Shown here one piece after another: positions 8,068 to 16,490 of a stretch of 64,000 nucleotides of DNA. The notes under the pieces are model-generated. The model was not told the origin of the DNA, searched no databases, and worked only from the letters and a program-made list of their open reading frames with translations. This DNA is from Ktedonobacter sp. SOSP1-85 (lineage in GTDB: Bacteria; Chloroflexota; Ktedonobacteria; Ktedonobacterales; Ktedonobacteraceae), in assembly GCF_016587415.1 (NCBI RefSeq), contig NZ_BNJI01000002.1:496001-560000 (forward strand), read 5' to 3'. The position numbers and the translations under genes are program-made. Positions within the stretch are counted from its first letter, which is position 1. Each line of letters begins with the position of its first letter.

Positions 8068-8367
8068 ATGATGAACATTATGGAAATCAACTTTGGTCGC
8101 TATAGCGGCACGCAGACCTGCCCCATCGGCACCTATGTCAACATGCGTACCTTCGCCTATTACCAGCAGGCCAGTGATGGGACACTCCCCCTGGCGGGCA
8201 CGTGGCACCTGGTCAGCACAAACGCTACCCTCACCGCCACGGTCATCGCCAGCACCATCAACACTGTCCTGGGAACAACCTATACCGCTGGCAACTTCCA
8301 TAGCTATAGTGCAGGCAGCGATGCCCTCCCCGCCAGCCAGCTCGGCCAGGCCTGTAACGACGCGTAG
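8068..8367 (+). CDS. Hypothetical small protein of the phage-like island
   Basis: A 99-residue protein with Thr/Ser/Tyr-rich beta-type composition and two Cys (TCPIGTYV near residue 18 and the C-terminal QACNDA). AGAAGGAG precedes ATG 8068; the second Met is also possible. No family is recognised. The position inside the structural gene run suggests a virion component. Confidence 0.55.
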   Translation: MMNIMEINFGRYSGTQTCPIGTYVNMRTFAYYQQASDGTLPLAGTWHLVSTNATLTATVIASTINTVLGTTYTAGNFHSYSAGSDALPASQLGQACNDA

Positions 8368-8474
8368 GGCCTCGACACCGGACGCGGGAACACTGACCAG
8401 TGAGGGTAGGTGCGCCCTTTAGAAGCACTACCCGATCTGTGACGACGCGACAATCACGCTGATAGGAGGACAGC

Positions 8475-9050
8475 ATGGCGCAGATCATCAAGCGTGGCTT
8501 CATCGCCAGTTTTAACCCGGCAACCTATACCTGCTCGATCTACCTCTTGGAGGCGCAGACCGTCACGCTTGATAATGTCCCGGTCGCGCTCCACGTGGAC
8601 AACACGAGTATGCTGACCGGGGCTTACTGCGCCGTCCTCTTCTTCGATGAGCATAATCTCAATGACGCCGCCGTCATCGCGACCTATGCCAGTCCCACCA
8701 GTGGTAGCATCCCGGCCTATAAACCGGGACGCGTCGCCTTCATCCCTAAATACAAAATCTACGACGCCAGCCTCCCCGTCGGCGCGACAACCGTCACGGC
8801 GGCGGGCGTCAGCAATATTCCCGGCGCGGCCAACGCCGTGCTCTGTAATATTGCCTACATCTGTTCCAGTAGCGCCAGCGCGACCCTGAGCATTGGCCCC
8901 ACGGGCGCGCCCACCTGTACTATGAACGTCCAGGCGACAAATAAGGAGATCGACATGAGCTGTACCGTGCCCCTCAGCGGCGGACAGTTCGTGTTGAACG
9001 CCAGCATCGCCAGTTACGCCACAGTCTACATTTATGGCTACATCATGTAA
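8475..9050 (+). CDS. Phage-like structural protein, possible OB-fold N-terminus
   Basis: A 191-residue protein. The first 70 residues (GFIASFNPATYTCSIYLLEA ... CAVLFFDEHN) have the strand pattern of the OB-fold at the start of phage baseplate/spike proteins, followed by a Ser/Thr/Ala-rich beta domain. ATAGGAGGACAGC gives a strong ribosome binding site. It shares its Ser/Thr/Asn-rich beta style with the gene at 7386, so both may be surface proteins of the same particle. The function is inferred from fold pattern only. Confidence 0.55.
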   Translation: MAQIIKRGFIASFNPATYTCSIYLLEAQTVTLDNVPVALHVDNTSMLTGAYCAVLFFDEHNLNDAAVIATYASPTSGSIPAYKPGRVAFIPKYKIYDASLPVGATTVTAAGVSNIPGAANAVLCNIAYICSSSASATLSIGPTGAPTCTMNVQATNKEIDMSCTVPLSGGQFVLNASIASYATVYIYGYIM

Positions 9051-9086
9051 TCAGCCGAAACAAAATAAAAGAAAGGACACAACACC

Positions 9087-9413
9087 ATGCCAGAGCAGAA
9101 ATCGGGCCGCAACGCCAAGAAAAATACTCCACAATTCACCCTGCGCTACTGGATCGAGCGGATAGAGCAACAGGTCAACGCTCTGCTTGATGGCATCGAC
9201 CTGGGCGAGCTTAACGCCAAACAACGCCTGGAACTGGCAATCAAGTACATCGGTCTGCTCCAGCGCTACTACCTCATAGAGCAGGAGCAAGAGCAGGCCC
9301 AGAACTCAGACGACGAGACCTATGTCCAGCAGAAGATCATCGATTTGGCGGAATGGATGCGTACACCACCCTCACATCGCGACAAAACATTCGAAGATGA
9401 ACAAGAAGAATGA
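9087..9413 (+). CDS. Hypothetical helical protein closing the phage-like island
   Basis: A 108-residue, charged, all-helical protein with a basic N-terminus (KSGRNAKKN) and an acidic C-terminus. The middle (IERIEQQVNALLDGIDLGEL) resembles the helical bundle of small terminase subunits or chaperones, but no HTH motif is clear. It has AGAAAGGAC before ATG 9087. It is the last gene before the content changes. Confidence 0.5.
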   Translation: MPEQKSGRNAKKNTPQFTLRYWIERIEQQVNALLDGIDLGELNAKQRLELAIKYIGLLQRYYLIEQEQEQAQNSDDETYVQQKIIDLAEWMRTPPSHRDKTFEDEQEE

Positions 9414-9523
9414 AAAAGCCTATTACTATAGTACTCATTGATTTACGCATATTCTGATGCATGTTAACATGGGGCATGCTTCAAAGGTTTTGGTAGTGTG
9501 GTATTCGGAGTAGGAGCGTAGCA

Positions 9524-9868
9524 ATGATTGCCCTCGTACAAGACAATAACGATCTGGCCTATGTGCTCGAAAAGTTTCTCGAAATGGAGCACATAGACGC
9601 CACCAGTTTCCCTAGCATGCTTCATTTTAACCTTCAGCGTTCACAAGGCTACGAGATGCTTGTAGTAAGTAGCGATAGTATTATAAAAGTGGGGCTGCCC
9701 CTGGAGATACTCCTGGGCAGCCCCATCCCAACCATTGTTACCACCGCCTACGATGAGGTGGCCGACTGGTGCAGCGAGCACGACATCTCCTGTCTGCTTC
9801 TCCCCTTCACGCTGCACCGCTTTCTCAAATTTCTGCACCACAACCAGGCCCAAGCCCTACAAGCCTGA
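9524..9868 (+). CDS. Degenerate response-regulator receiver domain protein
   Basis: A 114-residue stand-alone protein with receiver-like order: start IALVQDNNDLAYVLEKFLEM (acidic pocket plus helix 1), a strand YEMLVVSSDS where the phosphoacceptor Asp is shifted or replaced, IPTIVTTAYDEVADW (the Thr/Ser strand and helix 4), then CLLLPFTLHRFLKFL where the invariant Lys before Pro-Phe is Leu. This suggests a pseudo-receiver that does not use normal phosphotransfer, perhaps a protein-binding module. It has TAGGAGCG before the ATG. No kinase or output gene is adjacent. Confidence 0.55.
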   Translation: MIALVQDNNDLAYVLEKFLEMEHIDATSFPSMLHFNLQRSQGYEMLVVSSDSIIKVGLPLEILLGSPIPTIVTTAYDEVADWCSEHDISCLLLPFTLHRFLKFLHHNQAQALQA

Positions 9869-9988
9869 TTGCCAGAGGCACCCAGCTCGCTATCCCACCC
9901 ACCCGGCATCTCTTGACTATATAAAAATTTATAATCCGAAACACATTAGAGCATATATAAATATCAATACTATAAATGCCCAATTATT

Positions 9989-10014
9989 GGTAGGAACCCT
10001 AGCGGGTCCCTACC
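9989..10014 (-). terminator. Hairpin overlapping the stop codon of the RNA methyltransferase
   Basis: GGTAGGAACCC (9989-9999) and GGGTCCCTACC (10004-10014) form an 11-bp stem; on the minus-strand RNA the single mismatch becomes a G-U pair. The stop codon lies in the loop region. The tract after it on the minus strand is AAUAAUUGGG, so any terminator is weak. Confidence 0.45.
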
Positions 10015-10874
10015 GTCTTGTTAGGTTGGCTTGTTGAGCTAGCTCGTGAGGCTAGGCGCCTCTGGCGGCTCACTTCGTAGAGGCAGATGGAGGTGGCGCA
10101 GGCCACGTTCAAGGAGGAGGCCGATCCTACAAGGGGGATTTGCACAACCGCGTCGCACAATTCTTTATAGGCCGCGCTCATGCCCCAGGTTTCGTTTCCG
10201 ACGACGAGGACCGTTGGAACAGTAAAATCATGCTGCGAGATTTCCTGTTCGGCTTTCTCGTCGGTACCAATAACCTGTAAGGCGCCAAGCTTCTTTTTCG
10301 CGCTTTGCAGCCAGGGTTCAATATCTCTCTGCGAGGGCAGCCTGACCGTCGGCAGGGCAAAGAAGGAGCCGGTGCTCGCGCTAATCGTTTCAGGATCATA
10401 GAGGTCGACGGCATGACCGGTAATAATCAAGCCATGGGCCTCAAGCGCGTCACATGAGCGAATGATCGTTCCCAGGTTGCCCGGGCTAGCTGGCCGGTCA
10501 AAGACCACCACAAGTAGATTCTGAGTCAGGGGAATACGTGCTAGGTCGTCCTCGGGCATGGCAACCAGCGCCAGCAGCTCTGAACTCTCGGCTTTATTGC
10601 TCAATTTCTCTAGCAAGTGCAGGGGAACTTCAAAATGCGTCTGCGCCTGGGAGCGCGCTAGAATACCCTTCGCCCAGTCCGAGAGCTGCTTTTCGCGCGA
10701 ATACACGAAGGCATTGATCGTCCAATGGTGCGCAAGCGCCTGGTTGATAGGTCGCACGCCCTCGATAAAGAACTCTTTGTGGCGGAGCCGTTTCTCTCGT
10801 TTTCTGCGAAGCGTTTCGATATATTGAAATTGGTTATTCTCTGAATAAATCTTGACTATGTTCGGTCTCTTCAC
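9999..10874 (-). CDS. SPOUT (TrmH/SpoU family) RNA 2'-O-methyltransferase
   Basis: A 291-residue protein with the SpoU architecture: an N-terminal substrate-binding domain (about 1-110) with HKEFFIEGVRPI, and a C-terminal SPOUT domain. The three SpoU motifs are visible: DRPASPGNLGTIIRSCDALE (motif 1, catalytic Arg), LVVGNETWGMS (motif 2) and IPLVGSASSLNVACATSICL (motif 3, knotted AdoMet pocket). It transfers methyl from AdoMet to a ribose 2'-OH in rRNA or tRNA; the exact nucleotide is unknown. GTG 10874 is the start, preceded by AGAGGAAT. Convergent with the receiver gene. Confidence 0.9.
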   Translation of the reverse strand: MKRPNIVKIYSENNQFQYIETLRRKREKRLRHKEFFIEGVRPINQALAHHWTINAFVYSREKQLSDWAKGILARSQAQTHFEVPLHLLEKLSNKAESSELLALVAMPEDDLARIPLTQNLLVVVFDRPASPGNLGTIIRSCDALEAHGLIITGHAVDLYDPETISASTGSFFALPTVRLPSQRDIEPWLQSAKKKLGALQVIGTDEKAEQEISQHDFTVPTVLVVGNETWGMSAAYKELCDAVVQIPLVGSASSLNVACATSICLYEVSRQRRLASRASSTSQPNKTVGTR

Positions 10875-11017
10875 GTCTACTATTCCTCTATCCCAGATTG
10901 TCCACCGGATGCAGGTGGGAACTTTTTCCGTATCTTACCCGGTTTTTCTGGATTGGGCAAACTTTTACGGCATAGCGAAAAAGGGAGGATACGGAGGAAG
11001 ATAGGTCGTTTTGCAAC

Positions 11018-11054
11018 GAGTGGGAGGCGGGGCTATCTGCCCCGCCTCCCACTC
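11018..11054 (-). terminator. 16-bp GC-rich hairpin after the WD40 gene
   Basis: GAGTGGGAGGCGGGGC (11018-11033) and its exact complement (11039-11054) flank TATCT. It lies 32 bp beyond the stop of the minus-strand WD40 gene. On that strand it is followed by GTTGCAAAACG, without a run of T. Confidence 0.7.
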
Positions 11055-11086
11055 CCTCTTGCTTTATCGCAAAGCACTCAGGTAAA

Positions 11087-12706
11087 TCAGGCTACCGGAA
11101 ACACCCGAACAACAGTCTGCATATTGGGGATTGTGGTGGGCTGTGTACTGGGCGTTGTTGAAGGTGTGACCTGGCCTTTGCTCATTATGGATTTCGTCTC
11201 AATAGCGAGCATATACTTGCCATTGGGCGACCAGGACAGCTGAGAAATTTGCACAGCACCCTCTTTGTAAACATGCACGACCTTGCCGCTATTAGCAGCT
11301 ACAATCGTGATATTGCTTTCATAACTATTCTTGCCCAGTTGTGTAGAACCATTATAGGCTACCTGCTGACCATCAGGCGACCACGTTACCAAGTTGGCTC
11401 CAGGGTAACTGGTAACCATTTTATGGGTCTCCACATTCCAGACCTGGATAACTTCAGGAGCATTCATTTCGATTTTGTCAAAAGCGAGGTTGTGCGTCTG
11501 TGGCTGGAAGACAAGCGAACCAGAGTTACCACCGCCATTCTGTTTGAAGACAAGCGCACGGCTAGAGACCTTCCAGACCCATACAAAATTTGAGTCTAGA
11601 CCACCACCCTGCGTATCGAAAACGGTACTGGCTAGATACTGACCATCAGAGGACCAGGCCAGGCCAGTTCCATTGTAGTCACCATCCCATTTTAGCGTGT
11701 AGTCAAGCGTGGCGGTCTGCGAGTTCACAACCTGAATGTAGCCGTAAGGCCCCGCGCTCACGTTTAACGCGATGGATTTACCATCAGGCGACCAGGCAGC
11801 GGCCCTAAAGCCCAGGCCACCACTGGCGGGGAACAGGGTCGAGAGATGTGAGCCGCCAACCAGCGAACTCATGGCTCCTGGAGTAGTCGCATGCGCCAGT
11901 GATGTCGTGTACGAGCGCACAACCGACCCCGACCGGCTATCGACTATACGAAGTGCCTGATTGGTAGAAATCGCGATCAACTGGCTATCTGGCGACCAGG
12001 ATAATCCATAAGCCCACTCATTCGCTCCAGGAAGCTTGGCTGTCTGGAGCGTCTTACCAGTTGTCGCGTCCCAGATCCGTACACCACTATTAGTGGTAGA
12101 GGCAATCCGCTGGCTATCAGAGGACCAGGCCATATTCTGAAAGCCCATCTGGTCACCTGGAATGGTTACAGCATTGTTGCCAGTAGGCTGCGGGGTAGGC
12201 GACGGCTTTGGCGTGGCGCTAGCTACCGCTTTGGGATTGTTTGAGCCGGAGGCACCCAATTGCGCGAAACGGCTCTGCGCGACAAAGAAGCCGCCGACCA
12301 GGACGGCCAGGATAATAACGGCGACCAGGAGGCTCAGAGAGCGCTCGTAGCGTCTAAGACCAGTTTTTTTATCGTCCATGATGTTTTTTCTATTACCTCG
12401 CTGTATGCGTTGTGCCTGGAACAGCGCTTGCTCCTGCGGAGCTGGCAGAGGCCTGAGAGGCGGACGCGGCGTGGCGCCGATCTTTTCTATCAATCCGCGC
12501 TGCTCCACCAGGCGCTCTTCCACCCGCCGCAACACCTGCTGATAGCGCGTAAACTCTGGATCATATACACGCTGTAGGTCCTGCACCAGGCGTATATTCA
12601 CGTCCTCAGACCGCTGTCCAGGCAGATGAGGTTGACCGGCGGTCAACATCTCTTCAATTGACTCATCTACGCGCTGAGGGGAGAAAGGCTCATTGTATTC
12701 ATTCAT
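11087..12706 (-). CDS. Membrane-anchored WD40 beta-propeller protein, putative sigma-factor partner
   Basis: A 539-residue single-pass protein. The N-terminal about 120 residues are cytoplasmic, acidic and helical (VDESIEEMLTAGQPHLPGQR; a coiled segment RYQQVLRRVEERLVEQRGLI). A TM helix follows (about 124-146, LSLLVAVIILAVLVGGFFVA), then a Pro/Thr linker (TPKPSPTPQPTG) and seven or so WD40-like blades outside (MAWSSDSQRIA, LSWSPDSQLIA, AAWSPDGKSIA, LAWSSDGQYLA, VTWSPDGQQVA, LSWSPNGKYML). It lies 15 bp after the ECF sigma gene, the usual place of an anti-sigma factor. It has no classical zinc anti-sigma HxxxCxxC motif. An outside propeller reporting to an inside sigma-binding region is the inferred role. 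Confidence 0.8.
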   Translation of the reverse strand: MNEYNEPFSPQRVDESIEEMLTAGQPHLPGQRSEDVNIRLVQDLQRVYDPEFTRYQQVLRRVEERLVEQRGLIEKIGATPRPPLRPLPAPQEQALFQAQRIQRGNRKNIMDDKKTGLRRYERSLSLLVAVIILAVLVGGFFVAQSRFAQLGASGSNNPKAVASATPKPSPTPQPTGNNAVTIPGDQMGFQNMAWSSDSQRIASTTNSGVRIWDATTGKTLQTAKLPGANEWAYGLSWSPDSQLIAISTNQALRIVDSRSGSVVRSYTTSLAHATTPGAMSSLVGGSHLSTLFPASGGLGFRAAAWSPDGKSIALNVSAGPYGYIQVVNSQTATLDYTLKWDGDYNGTGLAWSSDGQYLASTVFDTQGGGLDSNFVWVWKVSSRALVFKQNGGGNSGSLVFQPQTHNLAFDKIEMNAPEVIQVWNVETHKMVTSYPGANLVTWSPDGQQVAYNGSTQLGKNSYESNITIVAANSGKVVHVYKEGAVQISQLSWSPNGKYMLAIETKSIMSKGQVTPSTTPSTQPTTIPNMQTVVRVFPVA

Positions 12707-12721
12707 GCTATGTGTTTCCTC

Positions 12722-13255
12722 CTACTCATTTTCGTAGACTTTGCGTAATAATTTGACTGCACGTGAGAGCATGACACGGACCGCGCCCTCACTCTTCTGC
12801 ACAATAGTCGCAATTTCAGCGCTGCGCAGGCCATGAGCAAAACGTAGGCGTACCAGCTCCTGTTGCAGAGCGGGCAAACGCTTAATGTGTTCCTGTAGGC
12901 GTGTCGCCTCCTCTTTACGAAGCAGCACGACTTCAGGCGTCACATAGTCCTGCTCATATTCCTCCTCTGGCACGAACTCCAGGGAGATGCCCTGCCGGCG
13001 CTTGAGCTTGCGATGATAATCCGTCACCTTGTTGCGCGCCACGCACCAGAGCCAGGCCTCCTGCTCCTTCGTGCCCAGGCCTTCAAAGCCTGAGCGTTCC
13101 AGGGCCGCCAGAAAAACGTCGAGGAGCAGGTCCTCCGCGTCCTCCAGCGAGCGCAGATGCCGATACAGATAAGCCAGGAGCGCTGGCGAGTACTGTCGAT
13201 AGACCGCGGTCAGATAGGCCTTATCATTCAGCGAGGGAGTGTGCTCTTTCCGCAT
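12722..13255 (-). CDS. ECF-type RNA polymerase sigma factor
   Basis: A 177-residue sigma-70 family protein of the ECF class. Region 2 is seen in AVYRQYSPALLAYLYRHLRS and DAEDLLLDVFLAALER, with WLWCVARNKVTDYHRK as region 2.3/2.4 for -10 recognition. Region 4 is LPALQQELVRLRFAHGLRSA followed by IATIVQKSEGAVRVMLSRAV, the -35 reading HTH. I chose ATG 13255 because AGGGGAAT lies before it; an in-frame start 57 bp upstream has no ribosome binding site. The next gene encodes a membrane WD40 protein, so the pair probably forms an envelope-sensing switch. Confidence 0.92.
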   Translation of the reverse strand: MRKEHTPSLNDKAYLTAVYRQYSPALLAYLYRHLRSLEDAEDLLLDVFLAALERSGFEGLGTKEQEAWLWCVARNKVTDYHRKLKRRQGISLEFVPEEEYEQDYVTPEVVLLRKEEATRLQEHIKRLPALQQELVRLRFAHGLRSAEIATIVQKSEGAVRVMLSRAVKLLRKVYENE

Positions 13256-13355
13256 ATATTCCCCTACTTTATGTATTTTTGAGATCTCGCAGAACACATC
13301 GTATAGGTACAATTTTTGTTACAATAGCTTTTCAGGCAATCCAAATGGGGGAGAA

Positions 13356-13420
13356 CATATGGAGAAGGGTGTGGTGATGGCCTGGCAGAGCCAGGCCATC
13401 ACCACACCCTTCTCCATATG
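13356..13420. repeat. Perfect 31-bp inverted repeat with 3-nt loop (family C)
   Basis: 13356-13386 and 13390-13420 are exactly complementary around AGA. The repeat starts 7 bp beyond the stop codon of the minus-strand MFS gene. No T tract follows on either strand. The arm (AAGGGTGTGGTGATGGCCTG) resembles the arms at 4524 and 37573 but is not identical. Confidence 0.8.
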
Positions 13421-13427
13421 AAGCACC

Positions 13428-14702
13428 TTACTCGCCAAGCACGCCAGATGCCGCCTGCTCAGGCTCGGCTACGCTGGACGACATGCATACCAGCCAGACG
13501 CAGGCGCCTACCAGCAGCAGCGCGACGCCTGCCACGGTGAAAACATTGCCCACGCCGAAGAGGTCGGCGATGATGGCTCCTAGCAGAGGCGCGAGGAATT
13601 GGAAGGCCGTCTGGATGCCGTTGGCCATGCCGGAGACACGCCCCATCATCTCGGGCGGCGTCTCCTTCTGTAAGAGATAGCCATAAGGGACAATCATCGC
13701 CGCCACGGCCAGGCCACCCAACAACCAGAGAATGGTCCAGAACGGGGGCCATATATGCAACTGGATAATAATGCCCAGGCCAATCAGGCCAATCATCACG
13801 CCTACCCCGATATCGCCCGAGGCCATTAAGCGCAGAGGTGAAAAGCGCTTTCCCCACTGACCAACGATCAGACCACCGAGCACGGTTCCCAGGCCAATAG
13901 AGCCCACAGCGAAGCCAAAGAGGGAGGAATCAAAGCCCAGGGCTTGAAGCGCCAGCGCCGACATAGAGTCGAATGTGCCAATAATAAAAAGAGCTACGGA
14001 CGTGCTCAACACAGCAGCCAGTAGCAGGCGGCGTTGAAGGATAAAGGCAAAACCAGCGCGAAACTCCAGCCAGAATTTGCCCCTGGCTGGCGCCTCCTTC
14101 TCCTCGGCATTTGTGGCAGCGGGAAGTACCAGGCGCGGCAGAAAACTTAAGAAGAGGGCCGAGGCTAGAAAGCTGACCGAGTCGCACACAAAGGCGGCAT
14201 ACGCGCCACCCAACAAAACAATAATGCCGCCAAGGGCCGGACCCAGGATCTTCGCTACCTGGAACATCGTCTGGCTAAGTGAGTTGGCGGAGAGCAGATC
14301 CTCTTCCGGGACCGCCCCACGAATGAGCGCCTGCTTGGCCGGATCAAAGAAGGTGCTCACGGCGCTCGCCAGGACCACCAGCACCAGCATAATATAAATA
14401 TTCGAGGCCCAGACCAGACACAACACCAGGCCAGCGCGCACGAGATCACACACAATCATCGTAGCCTTACGCGGCCAGCGATCCACCCACACCCCCGCCA
14501 CCGGCCCAAGCAGGACCATGGGCAGGAACATCACAATCGAAAAGGCCGCCAGGGCATTAGCCCCCAGGTGCCAGCGGTAGACAATAATACTGATAATCGC
14601 CAGGTAGTTTAACCAATCGCCCAGGTTAGAGATGGCCTGGCCGAGAAATAAGAGACGAAACGAACGATGAGACAATGCCTGCAAGAGCGCCACACGTCGC
14701 AT
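13428..14702 (-). CDS. MFS transporter (drug exporter-like, MFS_3 type)
   Basis: A 424-residue protein with about 12 transmembrane helices. It starts MRRVALLQALSHRSFRLLFL and has the early loop motif GPVAGVWVDRWPRKATMIVC between TM2 and TM3, a signature of the major facilitator superfamily, plus a central loop rich in charged residues (about 195-210). It resembles the MFS_3/enterobactin exporter-like group, which exports drugs or siderophores by proton antiport; the cargo is unknown. ATG 14702 follows GGAAGGA; a GTG 15 bp upstream overlaps that site and is less likely. A perfect 31-bp palindrome follows the stop. Confidence 0.88.
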   Translation of the reverse strand: MRRVALLQALSHRSFRLLFLGQAISNLGDWLNYLAIISIIVYRWHLGANALAAFSIVMFLPMVLLGPVAGVWVDRWPRKATMIVCDLVRAGLVLCLVWASNIYIMLVLVVLASAVSTFFDPAKQALIRGAVPEEDLLSANSLSQTMFQVAKILGPALGGIIVLLGGAYAAFVCDSVSFLASALFLSFLPRLVLPAATNAEEKEAPARGKFWLEFRAGFAFILQRRLLLAAVLSTSVALFIIGTFDSMSALALQALGFDSSLFGFAVGSIGLGTVLGGLIVGQWGKRFSPLRLMASGDIGVGVMIGLIGLGIIIQLHIWPPFWTILWLLGGLAVAAMIVPYGYLLQKETPPEMMGRVSGMANGIQTAFQFLAPLLGAIIADLFGVGNVFTVAGVALLLVGACVWLVCMSSSVAEPEQAASGVLGE

Positions 14703-14847
14703 TCTGGTTCCTTCCACTAGAAAACAACCATGCTAAATATACTTCAGGTTCTCCAGTATAGCATAACAGGGTTGTTTGCTGTGTTGTTTGATAGCTATAA
14801 TCCATACACGTCTAAAACTATAGAAAACACAAAAAGAGGCACCCTTA

Positions 14848-15087
14848 ATGAGACAACCCGATATTAAGCCATGTCCTGAATGTGGAGGGCGGCGTGTATT
14901 TGTCGAGGCTTTAACACCCGTTCATGGAGGATTTAATCTCCTTATGCTCAAACAGCCCCTGCGTTCAACTCCACTCTTCAGTAAGAAAAATAGATACTCT
15001 GATACAGTCGCCCTTACCTGTCTTGTATGTGGATACACAGCGATGTATGCGACCAAACCAGATAATCTTAAACCAGATAGCAAGTAA
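14848..15087 (+). CDS. Small zinc-ribbon protein
   Basis: A 79-residue protein with two cysteine knuckles, CPECGGRRVFVE (about residues 9-20) and CLVCGY (about 58-63), enough to hold one zinc ion. The region between is hydrophobic and loops around LLMLKQPL. No catalytic motif is seen. It is 42 bp upstream of a membrane PH-like protein in the same direction and may be cotranscribed. Function unknown. Confidence 0.65.
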   Translation: MRQPDIKPCPECGGRRVFVEALTPVHGGFNLLMLKQPLRSTPLFSKKNRYSDTVALTCLVCGYTAMYATKPDNLKPDSK

Positions 15088-15128
15088 AAACCTATTCTCG
15101 ATATATTATTTTTCCCAGGAGCGTATCT

Positions 15129-15938
15129 ATGCTTAACACTCCGCCCGAAACTATTTACAGAGAGGCAAGCGAGCACCATGTTGGTAAACCGCTCAAGTCT
15201 TATCGCAATAAAAAGGAACTTGCTCTTTTAATTCTTGCGCTGGCCTTGTTTGTCATATCCACATATAGCCTCATCTACTCTATTTATGACTACCATCAAT
15301 GGCAAAGCCGAGCCCAGAGTACCAATAACTTTTTTAAGGTATGTCCAACCTGTACTGAGAGCGATAAAGAGAGCATACAAAATATTGCTGACTCTAGATT
15401 ACAAAACAAGCAGAGCGAGATCTGGCTATCCTGTCTCCCATTGCTTGTCTCGCTTGCCATCTTCCTTCTCTACTGGCCCGAGCGCAAAAAGCGTCTATAT
15501 TTGTGCAGCGAAGGGCTGCTCTTTACCAATGGCAAGCAAACAAAGTCTATCCGCTGGGATGAAGTCGAAGAGGTAACCAGTGATACAGCGAGTTGCACAC
15601 TCAAACGGGCCGATGAGAGCACGTTTCCTATCGAAAGTGGCCTCATAAATAGTGAGCGCTGGAAAGTTATCGAGAATAGGTTAGAAGAACGCTTACGTCC
15701 GAGTATGCTTGAGCGCTATGAGCGCGGCGAGACGCTTAATTTCGGCGACCTCCTTCTCGACACTCATGGAATAAAACGCAATGGCTATACCAATACCTGG
15801 CACGAGGTCGCCGATGCGCGCATCGAGGGACAGCGGATCGCATTGAAAATTGGCAACGAGTGGGAAAGGTTGCCGGGGAAGATTCCCCTGGCGCAACTCT
15901 GTGTTGAGCTGATCCAGCACGCCAGGGGTGGGGTATAA
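15129..15938 (+). CDS. Membrane protein with PH-like domains (DUF6585-like)
   Basis: A 269-residue protein with two TM helices (about 33-52 and 98-114) separated by an outside loop containing CPTC. The C-terminal half is cytoplasmic with RLYLCSEGLLFTNGKQTKSI followed by RWDEVEEV and a second similar unit (GIKRNGYTNTWHEVADARIE), the order of bacterial PH-like repeats. The protein at 29383-30150 has the same plan (RIYVYEHGLLAVRTNGVEAV then RWEEI, later FLPWNEVEEIQF), so the two are paralogues. The family name is from memory and less certain than the architecture. Function unknown. Confidence 0.65.
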   Translation: MLNTPPETIYREASEHHVGKPLKSYRNKKELALLILALALFVISTYSLIYSIYDYHQWQSRAQSTNNFFKVCPTCTESDKESIQNIADSRLQNKQSEIWLSCLPLLVSLAIFLLYWPERKKRLYLCSEGLLFTNGKQTKSIRWDEVEEVTSDTASCTLKRADESTFPIESGLINSERWKVIENRLEERLRPSMLERYERGETLNFGDLLLDTHGIKRNGYTNTWHEVADARIEGQRIALKIGNEWERLPGKIPLAQLCVELIQHARGGV

Positions 15939-15980
15939 TAGGCAGGCATCAAGCAGTATAAATAGAGAAGGAAGAGCAAC

Positions 15981-16382
15981 ATGTCCACGATTGAGATATT
16001 TCTTCACCAGGAGCAACCAATTGATCCTCACGCAGTGCGCGAGCTTTACACTAGCGTCGAGTGGTGGCCTGAACGGACCGAAGAGCAGATCGCCCAGGTC
16101 CTTGCCAGCGATATCGCGGTCGGGGCCTGGGATGGCGAGCGCCTGGTTGGCTTTGCGCGCGTCGTTTCCGATCATATCTTCCATGCCTATATCGAGGATG
16201 TGATGATCCATCCCGCCTACCAGCGACAAGGCATTGGACAACTCTTAATAGCTCGCTTGCTAAAGGCGCTCTCCACTATCAAGACCATCACGCTCTTCTG
16301 CAAGGAGAGGCTTCTTCCCTTTTATGAAACCCAGGGTTTCCGCGCCTTCCCATCCCAGGTCGTTATGCACCGGTTGCCATAA
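15981..16382 (+). CDS. GNAT-family N-acetyltransferase
   Basis: A 133-residue single-domain GNAT. The fold order is clear: WDGERLVGFARVVSDHIFHA (beta 2-3), YIEDVMIHPAYQRQGIGQLL with the acetyl-CoA pyrophosphate loop Q-R-Q-G-I-G (about 79-84), and LFCKERLLPFYETQGFRAF (beta5/alpha4). It belongs to the small YjdJ/aminoglycoside-acetyltransferase-like group. The acceptor is unknown. It follows the PH-like gene by 42 bp and has AGAAGGAAGAG before the start. Confidence 0.88.
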   Translation: MSTIEIFLHQEQPIDPHAVRELYTSVEWWPERTEEQIAQVLASDIAVGAWDGERLVGFARVVSDHIFHAYIEDVMIHPAYQRQGIGQLLIARLLKALSTIKTITLFCKERLLPFYETQGFRAFPSQVVMHRLP

Positions 16383-16490
16383 AGACCCTTAAAACCATGG
16401 GTGGGCGCCTAATAATACCACCCTCATCATTTGCACATTCGCGTGTTATACTTCTTGAGAAAAACTACTTTGCAAGATAGAGAAAAATGT

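Noticed and set aside
4005..9413. Tailocin or contractile injection system
   Set aside because: No sheath, tube, baseplate wedge or AAA ATPase gene is visible; the only confident structural protein is a capsid-type polyprotein.
13239..13421. Plus-strand frame of 60 codons across the palindrome at 13356
   Set aside because: It consists of the promoter region of the sigma gene and one arm of the perfect inverted repeat; no coding signature.
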